Shown in pieces: positions 27,298 through 34,969 of a stretch of 64,000 bases of DNA (the first letter of the stretch is position 1; every line of letters begins with the position of its first letter). The stretch lies in NCBI RefSeq assembly GCF_017876155.1, contig NZ_JAGINP010000035.1:20867-84866 (forward strand), written 5' to 3'. The DNA is from Azospirillum rugosum (GTDB lineage Bacteria; Pseudomonadota; Alphaproteobacteria; Azospirillales; Azospirillaceae). A program made the translations under genes and the position numbers. The notes below the pieces were generated by a model that was given only the letters and a program-made list of their open reading frames with translations, searched no databases and was not told the DNA's origin.

Positions 27298-28193
27298 AGC
27301 GTGTCGAACTCCGTCAGGCTGCCCAGCCGCCCGGCGCCGACCGCGTCGAGATAGGCCTGGTGGTCGGCAGGGCCGTGCACGTAGCGGTCGAGATAGGCGG
27401 CGAAGCCGTCCGCGCTGGCCGAGGCGGCCACATAGTCGCGGAAATGCGCGTCGTCGGTGGCGTAGCGGCCGAGCAGGGCGGTCGGGTGAGCGCCCCAAGG
27501 CGCCTCCACCACCAGCGTCGTCTTGTAGGAGGGGATCTGCACCTGCGCTGCGTGGCGGCGGATCATGCTCTGCGGCACGATCTTCTCCACCGTCACGATC
27601 ACCGTGTCGCAGCCACGCGCCATGATGACGTCCAGCCCCTGCGGCAGCAGGTGGCGCTGCGGCAGGATGACGTTGCCCCGCTCGTCGGCGGCGATGGCGT
27701 GCAGGACCACCACCTCCGGGTCGGCGGGCGGCACGGCGTGCAGCGTCCGGCCGGTCGCCGGGCAGGTGAAGGGCTTGATGTCCGGGTTGCGGGCCAGCAC
27801 GTCGGTGCCGCCCAGATAATCGCAGGGCCAGAAGGTGAAGTTTTCCTGGCTGGCGCGGAAGCGGTCGAAGCTCAGCACCTCCGGATAGTCCACGACCTCG
27901 ACCCGGCCCTCCTCCACCGCGCGGCGGAAGTTGGGGGCGAGGCCGTATTTCTCCAGCCCGACGTAGGAGGTCTCGACCCGCTTCACGCAGCCGGCGCCGA
28001 CGAGCAGGTCCACCTCGTTGCCGTTCACCGTGCCGACGATGGTCAGGTCGCGGCGGCCGGCGCGGATCAGCGCGCGGACGACCGCCATGGGATGCTGGTA
28101 GATGGCGAAGCCGCCGATCGCCAGCCGCGTCCCGTCGGGGATCAGGGCGACGGCGTCGGCGATGCTGCCGACCTTGGAAGTCTTGTTCGTCAC
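27294..28193 (-). CDS. Class-I CoA-transferase-fold alpha-type subunit (pair 1)
   Basis: A 299-residue protein of the CoA-transferase subunit A type: LIPDGTRLAIGGFA at the start, IVGTVNGNEVDLLVGAGCV, YVGLEKYGLAPNFRRAVEEG, DPEVVVLHAIAADERGNV and TVEKIVPQ. It is closely paralogous to the plus-strand gene at 33231. The start is a GTG at 28193; no better ATG exists nearby and the ribosome site is weak. It is 74 bp downstream of the sugar-binding-protein gene, with a strong hairpin in the gap. It forms a dimer with the overlapping downstream gene. Confidence 0.88.
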   Translation of the reverse strand: MTNKTSKVGSIADAVALIPDGTRLAIGGFAIYQHPMAVVRALIRAGRRDLTIVGTVNGNEVDLLVGAGCVKRVETSYVGLEKYGLAPNFRRAVEEGRVEVVDYPEVLSFDRFRASQENFTFWPCDYLGGTDVLARNPDIKPFTCPATGRTLHAVPPADPEVVVLHAIAADERGNVILPQRHLLPQGLDVIMARGCDTVIVTVEKIVPQSMIRRHAAQVQIPSYKTTLVVEAPWGAHPTALLGRYATDDAHFRDYVAASASADGFAAYLDRYVHGPADHQAYLDAVGAGRLGSLTEFDTL

Positions 28194-28221
28194 GTCGAAC
28201 CGTCCAATGCGGTGTGTGTCA

Positions 28222-28248
28222 CCCTCTCCCAGCGGGGCTGGGAGAGGG
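28222..28248. repeat. Intercistronic REP-like hairpin
   Basis: A 12-bp perfect stem (CCCTCTCCCAGC, 28222-28233, pairing with 28237-28248, loop ggg) lies between the binding-protein gene and the CoA-transferase pair on the minus strand. The same CCCTCTCCC/GGGAGAGGG word forms a hairpin at 63913-63935. It has no T-run, so it may stabilise mRNA ends or reduce readthrough into the CoA-transferase genes rather than terminate fully. Confidence 0.65.
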
Positions 28249-28267
28249 GAGGGCGGCGTTCCGGGCC

Positions 28268-29281
28268 TCAGAGCGACAGGCGCGACGGCAAAACGCGGCG
28301 CTTGCGCTCCGCCGGGTCGTACCACTCCAGGACGTTGTCCTTGGTGATCATCGGCGAATCGAAGGCGATGGTCTTCGGGATCGGCTTCTTCTGGAGGATG
28401 CGGATCGCGGCCTCCACGCCCTCCACGCCGAAGGGCAGGTATTCCCACACGGCGTCCAGCGTGCCGTTGTGAATGGCCTCCAGCGCCTCCGGGGTCAGGC
28501 CGTCGTAGCCGGTGAAGAACATCTCCTTGTTGCGGCCGAACTCCGTCGCGGCGCGCACCGCGCCCAGCGCCATGTCGTCGTTGTGGCAGTAGACGGCGTC
28601 GATCTTGCCGTTGGCCTGGAGCGCGTCCTCCATGCCGCGGATCGCCTGGGTGCGGTCGTAGTTGGCGACGACGTGCGAGACGACCTTGATGCCCGGGGTC
28701 TTGTCGATCACCTCGCGCCAGCCGCTGCCGCGCTGCTGGTTGACCAGCGAGCCCGGCTTGCCGTCGATCTGCACGACGTTGCCCTGTCCGTTCAGCTTCT
28801 TCACGTAATACTCGCCGGCCTTGCGGGCGGTGCCGACCATGTCGGTGGACAGCAGGACGTTGAAATCGGCCCCGGCCGGCAGCGGCGAGCTGAGCACCAC
28901 GATGGGAATGCCGGCGCGGTTGATCTCCTGCACCGCCGGGCGGATCGCCTCGGCGTAGTAGGTGGAGATGATGATGACGTCCACGTTGCGGACGATCAGG
29001 TCCTCGATGTCGCGGATCTGCTTGGTCGGCTGGTCGTTGGCGTCATAGACGACCGTGTTCATGCCGTACTTCTTGGCGGTGTCCACGACGCCGCGCTGCA
29101 TCTGCTTGATCCACTCGGTGTTCGAGAAGGACATCGTGAAGCCGATGGTCTTCCCCTCCACCCCGGTCTCGCCCCAGGCGGTGCGTTGGATGAAGGGCAG
29201 CCCGGCGGCGGCGAGGCCGCCCGCGGCACCCAGCTTCAGGACATGGCGGCGGCTCGGGGTCCAAAGATCGTTCTTGGCCAT
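28268..29281 (-). CDS. Sugar ABC transporter substrate-binding protein (RbsB-like)
   Basis: A 337-residue periplasmic binding protein with a Tat signal (SRRHVLKLGAAGG). The Peripla_BP_4 fold is visible: GKTIGFTMSFSNTEWIKQM, VVYDANDQPTKQIRDIEDLI, DVIIISTYY, and AVYCHNDDMALGAVRA. The last phrase is the hinge-side motif of ribose/galactose-type binders. The mature protein is expected to bind a sugar or polyol. GAGGAAACGCATC precedes the ATG. It is the third gene of the RbsA-RbsC-RbsB order. Confidence 0.94.
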   Translation of the reverse strand: MAKNDLWTPSRRHVLKLGAAGGLAAAGLPFIQRTAWGETGVEGKTIGFTMSFSNTEWIKQMQRGVVDTAKKYGMNTVVYDANDQPTKQIRDIEDLIVRNVDVIIISTYYAEAIRPAVQEINRAGIPIVVLSSPLPAGADFNVLLSTDMVGTARKAGEYYVKKLNGQGNVVQIDGKPGSLVNQQRGSGWREVIDKTPGIKVVSHVVANYDRTQAIRGMEDALQANGKIDAVYCHNDDMALGAVRAATEFGRNKEMFFTGYDGLTPEALEAIHNGTLDAVWEYLPFGVEGVEAAIRILQKKPIPKTIAFDSPMITKDNVLEWYDPAERKRRVLPSRLSL

Positions 29282-29310
29282 GATGCGTTTCCTCAGCAAA
29301 TGTCTTTTGG

Positions 29311-30309
29311 TTATTTGCGCTTCCGCCACTCGCTGACGACGACCGCCAGGACGATGATCACGCCCTTCAGCAGCATCTGCGAGTAGGGGGAGATGTTCAG
29401 CAGGTTCAGCACGTTCGACAGGAAGGCCAGGATCAGGATGCCCAGCACCGTGCCGTGCACGCTGCCCACGCCGCCGTCGAAGGTCGTGCCGCCGATCAGC
29501 ACCGCGGCGATGGCGTCCAGCTCGTACAGCGTGCCGCCGTTCGGCTCGCCCACCGTCAGTCGGCTGGCCATCACAACGCCGGCGAAGGCCGCCAGCACGC
29601 CGCTGATGCAGTAGACCAGGATCTTGTTGCGGTCGGCGTTGATGCCGGACAGCCGCGCCGCCTCCTCGTTGGCGCCCACCGCGTAGATGGAGCGGCCGAA
29701 CACCGTGTAGCGCAGCACCCAGGCGGCCACCGCCCAGATGGCGATGAACACGATCACCGGCACGGGGATCGGCCCGATGTAGCCCGACCCCAGGAAGGAG
29801 AAGGCGTCGGTCGGGCTTTCCACCACGATGTTGCTGCCGCCCGTGTAGACGAAGACGAGGCCGCGCGCGAAGATCATCATGCCCAGCGTGGCGATGAAGG
29901 GCTGCAAGCGCAGCCCCGTGATCATCAGCCCGTTGACGAGCCCGAGCGCCAGGCCCGACGCCAGCCCGATGGAGGCGGCGACCAGGATGCCGTGATGCGC
30001 AAAGGAGGCGGTGAGCGCCGCCGACAGGCCGACCAGCGAGCCGACCGACAGGTCGATGCCGCGGTTTAGGATGACGTAGGTCATGCCCACGGCGACGATG
30101 CCGACCATGGTCGCGCCGCGCAGCACGTTGAAGATGTTGCGCGAGGAGAAGAAGTAGGGCGACAGGATCGACGCCACCACCAGGATGGCGACCAATGCCA
30201 GGACGTTGCTGTACTGGACCAGATAGCCCGTCCAGTTGACGGACCGGGGGGAGGAGGCCGAGGCCGCGCCCGCTCCGGGGCCGGCGATCGGGGGGGACTG
30301 TTCGGTCAT
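29311..30309 (-). CDS. Sugar ABC transporter permease (RbsC-like)
   Basis: A 332-residue inner-membrane protein with about eight to ten hydrophobic segments. RbsC-family phrases are clear: LRGATMVGIVAVGMTYVIL, GIDLSVGSLVGLSAALTA, GLNGLMIT-type text, FIATLGMMIFARGL, VGANEEAARLSGI and GGTTFDGGVGSVHGTVLG. A ~30-residue Ala/Pro/Ser N-terminal tail is unusual but harmless. It overlaps neighbouring genes closely and forms the channel with the ATPase at 30306. Confidence 0.95.
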   Translation of the reverse strand: MTEQSPPIAGPGAGAASASSPRSVNWTGYLVQYSNVLALVAILVVASILSPYFFSSRNIFNVLRGATMVGIVAVGMTYVILNRGIDLSVGSLVGLSAALTASFAHHGILVAASIGLASGLALGLVNGLMITGLRLQPFIATLGMMIFARGLVFVYTGGSNIVVESPTDAFSFLGSGYIGPIPVPVIVFIAIWAVAAWVLRYTVFGRSIYAVGANEEAARLSGINADRNKILVYCISGVLAAFAGVVMASRLTVGEPNGGTLYELDAIAAVLIGGTTFDGGVGSVHGTVLGILILAFLSNVLNLLNISPYSQMLLKGVIIVLAVVVSEWRKRK

Positions 30310-31820
30310 GGCTGCAACTCGTGGGAAGGGGTGTTGGTCGGAAGGGCGAGCGCCAGGAGGTTTTCCTCGGTCGCTTCGTGCCCATCGACCTCGCCGCTCA
30401 GGCGCCCGCGCTCCATGACGAGGACACGGTCGCTCATGCCGAGGATTTCCGGCAGTTCGGACGAGATCAGGATGACGGCCTTGCCTTCGCTGGCCAGCTG
30501 GTCGATCAGGCGGTAGATCTCGGTCTTCGCGCCGACGTCGATTCCGCGCGTCGGCTCGTCGAAGATGATCGTCTGCACGCCCTTGATGATCCAGCGCGCC
30601 AGGATGCATTTCTGCTGGTTGCCGCCGCTGAGGAAGCGGATCTGCTGCTCCCCGCTCGGCGTGCGGATATTCAAACGTTTTATGTAGTCGAGCGCGATGG
30701 ACTTCTGCGTGCGCTCCCGGATGACTCCGTTGGTGGCGATGGCCTCCGGCGCGACGACGGTGATGTTCTCGCGCACCGGCAGCGGCATGAACAGCCCGTC
30801 GCGCCGGTCCTCCGCGATGTAGGCGACGCCGAGGCGGATGGCGTCCGCCGGGTTGCGGATGGCGGCGGGCTTGCCGTCCACCAGGATCTCGCCGCCCTTG
30901 ACGGGATCGGCGCCGAAGATGGCGCGCGCCAGTTCGGTGCGGCCGGCGCCGACCAGACCGGCGATGCCCACCACCTCGCCCTTGTGGACGCGGAAGGACA
31001 CGTTGCGGAAGCCACGCCCCGTCAGGTTGCGCACCTCCAGCGCCGGGGCGCCGGGCCGGCGACCCTTGGCCGGGAAGCGATTGCCGATGTCGCGCCCGAC
31101 CATCAGGGAGAGCAGTTCCTCCTTCGTCGTCTCCGACACCCTGCGGTCGGCGACCTTGCGGCCGTCCTTCAGCACGGACACCGATTGGGCGATCCGGAAG
31201 ATCTCCTCCAGATGGTGGGAGATGTAGATGAAGCTGACACCGCCCGCCTGGAGGTCGCGGACGATGCCGAACAGCACGTCCACCTCCACCGGGGTCAGGC
31301 TGGCGGTCGGCTCGTCCAGCACGATCAGGCGCGAGTCCGAGGCCAGCGCCTTGGCGATCTGCAACTGCTGCCGCTCGGCGATCGACAGGCGTTCGGTCGG
31401 TGTTGTCGGCTCAACACGCATGCCGACACGGCTCAGCAGCTCCCGTGTGCGCTCATGCGCTTGGCGCCAGTCGATCGCGCCGAAGCGGCCCTTTGGGAGC
31501 CTGCCAATTAAAACGTTTTCGGTAACGCTGAGCGCGAGGCACAGCTTCGGCTCTTGGTGGACCATGCTGACCCCGCGCGACAAGGCCGCGTGCGGGGTCG
31601 GGAAGGAGACGGGCGCGCCGTCCAGCGCGATCTCGCCGCCGTCGGGCTGGTAGATCCCGTTGAGGATCTTCATCAGCGTCGACTTGCCGGCCCCGTTTTC
31701 TCCAATCAATGCAACGACTTCACCGGCGCCGACCGTCAGGTCCACCCCATCCAGGGCACGCACGCCGGGAAAGCTTTTCGAAATCGCCGTCAGGCGCAAC
31801 AGGGGCGCAGAATCGCGCAT
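30306..31820 (-). CDS. Sugar ABC transporter ATP-binding protein (RbsA/MglA-like)
   Basis: A 504-residue double ATPase. The first domain has GENGAGKST, LSIAERQQLQIA and VLDEPTASLTP. The second has a degenerate Walker A (GLVGAGRTE), LSGGNQQKCILARW and IFDEPTRGID, the usual asymmetry of sugar-type ATPases. It overlaps the permease gene by 4 nt. Two AT-rich palindromes (30671-30682 and 31509-31520) lie inside this otherwise GC-rich gene and match the operator upstream of it, so it probably carries intragenic LacI-type sites. Confidence 0.96.
   Translation of the reverse strand: MRDSAPLLRLTAISKSFPGVRALDGVDLTVGAGEVVALIGENGAGKSTLMKILNGIYQPDGGEIALDGAPVSFPTPHAALSRGVSMVHQEPKLCLALSVTENVLIGRLPKGRFGAIDWRQAHERTRELLSRVGMRVEPTTPTERLSIAERQQLQIAKALASDSRLIVLDEPTASLTPVEVDVLFGIVRDLQAGGVSFIYISHHLEEIFRIAQSVSVLKDGRKVADRRVSETTKEELLSLMVGRDIGNRFPAKGRRPGAPALEVRNLTGRGFRNVSFRVHKGEVVGIAGLVGAGRTELARAIFGADPVKGGEILVDGKPAAIRNPADAIRLGVAYIAEDRRDGLFMPLPVRENITVVAPEAIATNGVIRERTQKSIALDYIKRLNIRTPSGEQQIRFLSGGNQQKCILARWIIKGVQTIIFDEPTRGIDVGAKTEIYRLIDQLASEGKAVILISSELPEILGMSDRVLVMERGRLSGEVDGHEATEENLLALALPTNTPSHELQP
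30671..30682. promoter_or_regulatory. Putative intragenic LacI-type operator
   Basis: On the minus strand this reads TAAAACGTTTGA, a near match to the palindrome at the divergent promoter. It lies in the coding sequence of the RbsA-like gene, where it forces A/T-rich codons (AAA CGT TTG AAT) unlike the neighbouring codons. Confidence 0.5.
31509..31520. promoter_or_regulatory. Putative intragenic LacI-type operator
   Basis: TAAAACGTTTTC contains the perfect 10-bp palindrome AAAACGTTTT (31510-31519). It is in the 5' part of the RbsA-like gene, about 400 bp from the promoter copy, encoding ENVLIG with the rare codons GTT TTA ATT. A looping partner for the promoter site is plausible. Confidence 0.6.
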
Positions 31821-31910
31821 CGCTTCCCATCCCCCCTTGTAAATCCGTTCGTTTGGCTTCGCCGGCTTGGTTCGAGGCGCCGACTGTTTTTTCCGCTTGC
31901 AGTCCCGAGC

Positions 31911-31923
31911 TAAAACGTTTTTA
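31911..31923. promoter_or_regulatory. Putative LacI-family operator at the divergent promoter
   Basis: TAAAACGTTTTTA contains the perfect palindrome AAAACGTTTT (31912-31921) with a central CG, the hallmark of LacI/GalR operators. It lies 31 bp before the LacI-family start and 91 bp before the importer ATPase start, so one site could serve both directions and give autoregulation. Confidence 0.75.
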
Positions 31924-31953
31924 CTCCGTCCTGCAAGCATTTTTTGGTGTGGC

Positions 31954-33120
31954 ATGAGCAGAAATCGACTCCCCCAGGAAGAGGCCAACGGCGGCACGGA
32001 CGCCGGCCAAGGCTCGCCGGCTCGGCCGACCATCCTCGATCTCGCGGCGCTCTGCGGCGTGTCGCCGGCCACCGTCTCCAACGCGCTGGCCGGCAAGCCG
32101 AACGTAAAGGCCCAGACGCGGGACCTCGTGCTCCGCAAGGCGCGGGAGATCGGCTACCACGCCTCTTCCACCGCGCGCGGCCTGCGGATGGGGCGCAGCT
32201 GGTCGATCGGCCTCGTCGTCGGCGACATCGCCAACCCCTTCGTGCCGGACGTCGTTCGCGGCGTGGAGGACGTGGTGTGGCGGGAGCGCAAGAACCTCAT
32301 CCTCTGCAACACGGACTTCCAGGCGGAGAAGAAGACCGCCTACGTCCGCTCCCTGCTGGACAAACAGATCGACGGCATGATCGTCCTGTCGCAGATCCTG
32401 GACGACCAGGACATGGAGCGGGTCGAGGCCGCCGGCATCCCGCTGGTCACGGTCAACCGCCGGGCGCCGGGCCATTCCTGCGACTATGTCGGGATCGACA
32501 ACCAGGCCGGCGTGCGGATGGCGATGGACTACCTCGTCAGCCTGGGGCACCGGCGGATCGGCTTCATCAAGGGCCTGTTCCGCTCCAGCTCCGCCGACGA
32601 CCGCCTGGCCGCCTACCAGGAGGCGGTGGCCGCCCACGGGCTGGACAGCGACCCGTCGCTGGTCGTCCAGGGCGACTACAGCATGGAATCCGGCGACAGC
32701 GCCACCCGCAACCTGATGGCGGCGCAGCGCCCGACCGCCCGCCCGACCGCCATCGTCGCGGCGAACGACCTGATGGCGCTGGGCGCGCTCGGCGCCCTGC
32801 ACGACCTGGGCATCAAGGTGCCGTCCGACGTCTCGGTCGTCGGCTTCGACAACATTCAGTTGGCCGAGCACCCGCTGCTCAACCTCACCACAATCAACCA
32901 CCCGAAGCGGGAAACCGGCGACAGCGCGGCGCGCCTGCTGCTGCAGCGCATCGCCGGCGACCGCGGGGATCCGCCGCGGTCGGTGATCCTGAAGCCGTCG
33001 CTGATCGTGCGCGGCACCTCGGCCCCGCCCTCGGCGGCGGCCGTCGCAAAGCCGCGCCGCCGCAGCGCTTCCCAGCCTGAGAAGAACCAGGCCGAGAAGA
33101 AACAGGCCGCCGGAACCTGA
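31954..33120 (+). CDS. LacI-family transcriptional regulator
   Basis: A 388-residue repressor. The helix-turn-helix is at about residues 26-46 (TILDLAALCGVSPATVSNAL) with the hinge-helix region ending in SSTARGLRMGRS. The sugar-binding domain follows with SIGLVVGDIANPF, GMIVLSQIL, YVGIDNQAGVRMAMDYL and VVGFDNIQLAEHP. A lysine-rich C-terminal tail of about 30 residues is extra. It is divergent from the importer and upstream of the CoA/ThDP/kinase genes, and palindromes of the expected type flank both. Confidence 0.95.
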   Translation: MSRNRLPQEEANGGTDAGQGSPARPTILDLAALCGVSPATVSNALAGKPNVKAQTRDLVLRKAREIGYHASSTARGLRMGRSWSIGLVVGDIANPFVPDVVRGVEDVVWRERKNLILCNTDFQAEKKTAYVRSLLDKQIDGMIVLSQILDDQDMERVEAAGIPLVTVNRRAPGHSCDYVGIDNQAGVRMAMDYLVSLGHRRIGFIKGLFRSSSADDRLAAYQEAVAAHGLDSDPSLVVQGDYSMESGDSATRNLMAAQRPTARPTAIVAANDLMALGALGALHDLGIKVPSDVSVVGFDNIQLAEHPLLNLTTINHPKRETGDSAARLLLQRIAGDRGDPPRSVILKPSLIVRGTSAPPSAAAVAKPRRRSASQPEKNQAEKKQAAGT

Positions 33121-33230
33121 CCTTGACCTGACGTTCCAGCGGGCCGCGGCCCAGCGCCGCTCCCGCCCCGCACGACCGACCCCCGACCGATATCCTCGGC
33201 CGGAACCCCCACCCACGCGAGTGATCAACC

Positions 33231-34136
33231 GTGAAAGAAAAACTGGTATCGCTGGAGGACGCGCTTGCCCCCGTCACATCGGGCAGCACCATCGCCATCG
33301 GCGGCAGCCTGCTGCGCCGCCAGCCGAACGCGGCGATCCGCTCCCTGATCCGGCGCGGCGTCACCGACCTGACCGTGCAGACCTGGGCGGCGACCACCGC
33401 CACCGACATGCTGGCCGCCGCCGGCGCCTTGCGCCGGTACGAGGGCATCTACACCGGCATGTTCAGCTACGGCCTTGCCCCCAACTTCCGCCGCGCGGTG
33501 GAGAGCGGCGCCATCGAGGTGCGCGACTTCTCCGAGACGGCCATGGTCGCCCGCTTCCGCGCCGCGACCCAGGGGCTGGCCTTCCTGCCGATCAAGACGC
33601 TGCTGGGATCCGACATCGCCAACAAGAACCCGGAGCAGTTCCGTCCCTTCTCCTGCCCCTTCACGGGGGAGAAGTTGCAGGCCGTCGCCGCCGCGACGTC
33701 CGACTTCACGATCATCCACGGCTATGCCGGCGATAAATACGGCAACGTGCAGTGGCCGGTCGTGCGCGACAGCGACGACATCGACCAGATGATCGCCAGC
33801 GCCGGCAAGCGCGTGATCGTGACGGTGGAGAAGATCATCCCGCATGAAGAGGTCAAGAAGCGCCCGACGCTGACCTACATCCCCGGCAACTGGGTGGAGG
33901 CGATCGTCGAGGTGCCCTACGGCGCCCACCCCGTGTCCGTCGACGCCATGTACGACGAGGACGACGCCCACCTCACCGATTACCTGGAGCGCAGCCGCAG
34001 CGCCGAGGGTGCCGCGGCCTACCTGGACGAGTATGCGCGGGCGATCCCCAGCCACAGCGCCTACATCGCCAAGGTCGGCGGCCTCGCCGCGCTGAACCGT
34101 CTCGACGTCCAGCCCAACGAGCTGAACCATGTCTGA
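33231..34136 (+). CDS. Class-I CoA-transferase-fold alpha-type subunit (pair 2)
   Basis: A 301-residue paralogue of the gene at 27294. It has VTSGSTIAIGGSLLRRQP, YTGMFSYGLAPNFRRAVESG, FTIIHGYAGDKYGNV and VTVEKIIPHEEV. Where pair 1 reads GLEKYGLAPNFR, this one reads MFSYGLAPNFR, so the Glu of that phrase is absent. It starts at GTG 33231 and overlaps the next gene by 8 nt. It presumably forms a heterodimer with the gene at 34129. Confidence 0.88.
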   Translation: MKEKLVSLEDALAPVTSGSTIAIGGSLLRRQPNAAIRSLIRRGVTDLTVQTWAATTATDMLAAAGALRRYEGIYTGMFSYGLAPNFRRAVESGAIEVRDFSETAMVARFRAATQGLAFLPIKTLLGSDIANKNPEQFRPFSCPFTGEKLQAVAAATSDFTIIHGYAGDKYGNVQWPVVRDSDDIDQMIASAGKRVIVTVEKIIPHEEVKKRPTLTYIPGNWVEAIVEVPYGAHPVSVDAMYDEDDAHLTDYLERSRSAEGAAAYLDEYARAIPSHSAYIAKVGGLAALNRLDVQPNELNHV

Positions 34137-34959
34137 AAATAAAATCGTTTCAGTTGCCGACGCGCCCGCCACCACCAACGAGTTGGTCACCGCTGTCATC
34201 GCCCGCGAGATCCGCGACGGCGACCTCGCCTTCGTCGGCGTCGGCACCAACGGCCGCGCCTTCACGCTGGCGGTCGGCATTCCGCTGACCGCGGTGCGCC
34301 TCGCCCAGATGCTGCACGCCCCGTCCGCCGCGGTCTATTGGGGCAACCTGCTGGAGCCGGACCTGTCCAACGTCCCGGCCGACCTGAAGCAGGACAGCTT
34401 CACGCGCTGGCAGGCCGCGTCCTCCCCGTCGGACACCGGCGTGAAGTGCGACATGCTGGCCCGCCGCGCCTTCGACGTCTGCTTCGACTCCGCCGCCCAG
34501 GTCGACCGCTTCGGCAACCTGAACATCACGGCCATCGGCGACTATCGCAAGCCGAAGGTCCGGCTGGTCGGCTGCCTGGCGCAGCCCGAGCATTTCGCCT
34601 TCGTGCCGCGTCCGATCGTCGTGGTCGACCTCGACCGCCGGGTGTTCGTGGAGAAGGTGGACTTCATCACCAGCGTCGGCCACCTGCACGGCGGCCGCTC
34701 GCGCGAGGAGGCCGGCCTGAAGCCCGGCGGCCCGCACCTCGTCGTCACCGACAAGGCGATCTTCGACTTCGAGCCGGAGAGCAAGCTGATGCGCGTCCGC
34801 TCCCTCCACCCCGGCGTGACGCTGGAGGAGGTGCTGGACCGCCTGTCCTTCCGGCCGGTGGTCCCGGACAGCATCCCGACCACCCCGCTGCCCACCGACC
34901 GCGAGCTGGATCTGATCCGCCGCGTGATCGACCCAAACCGCGTCCTCCTGCGCGTCTGA
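34129..34959 (+). CDS. Class-I CoA-transferase-fold beta-type subunit, catalytic Glu not seen (pair 2)
   Basis: A 276-residue protein of the glutaconate CoA-transferase beta type: GDLAFVGVGTNGRAFTLA, FDSAAQVDRFGNLNITAIGDY, KVRLVGCLAQPEH, FVEKVDFITSVGHLHGG and PHLVVTDKAIFDFE. The segment that carries the nucleophilic Glu in glutaconate CoA-transferase reads HAPSAAVYWGNLL, with Gly at the aligned place. As with pair 1, a hydrolase role is more plausible than CoA transfer. Its first codons contain an AT-rich TAAAATCGTTTCA word that loosely resembles the LacI-type sites. The next gene starts 10 bp downstream. Confidence 0.85.
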   Translation: MSENKIVSVADAPATTNELVTAVIAREIRDGDLAFVGVGTNGRAFTLAVGIPLTAVRLAQMLHAPSAAVYWGNLLEPDLSNVPADLKQDSFTRWQAASSPSDTGVKCDMLARRAFDVCFDSAAQVDRFGNLNITAIGDYRKPKVRLVGCLAQPEHFAFVPRPIVVVDLDRRVFVEKVDFITSVGHLHGGRSREEAGLKPGGPHLVVTDKAIFDFEPESKLMRVRSLHPGVTLEEVLDRLSFRPVVPDSIPTTPLPTDRELDLIRRVIDPNRVLLRV

Positions 34960-34969
34960 GGTGCCCTTG

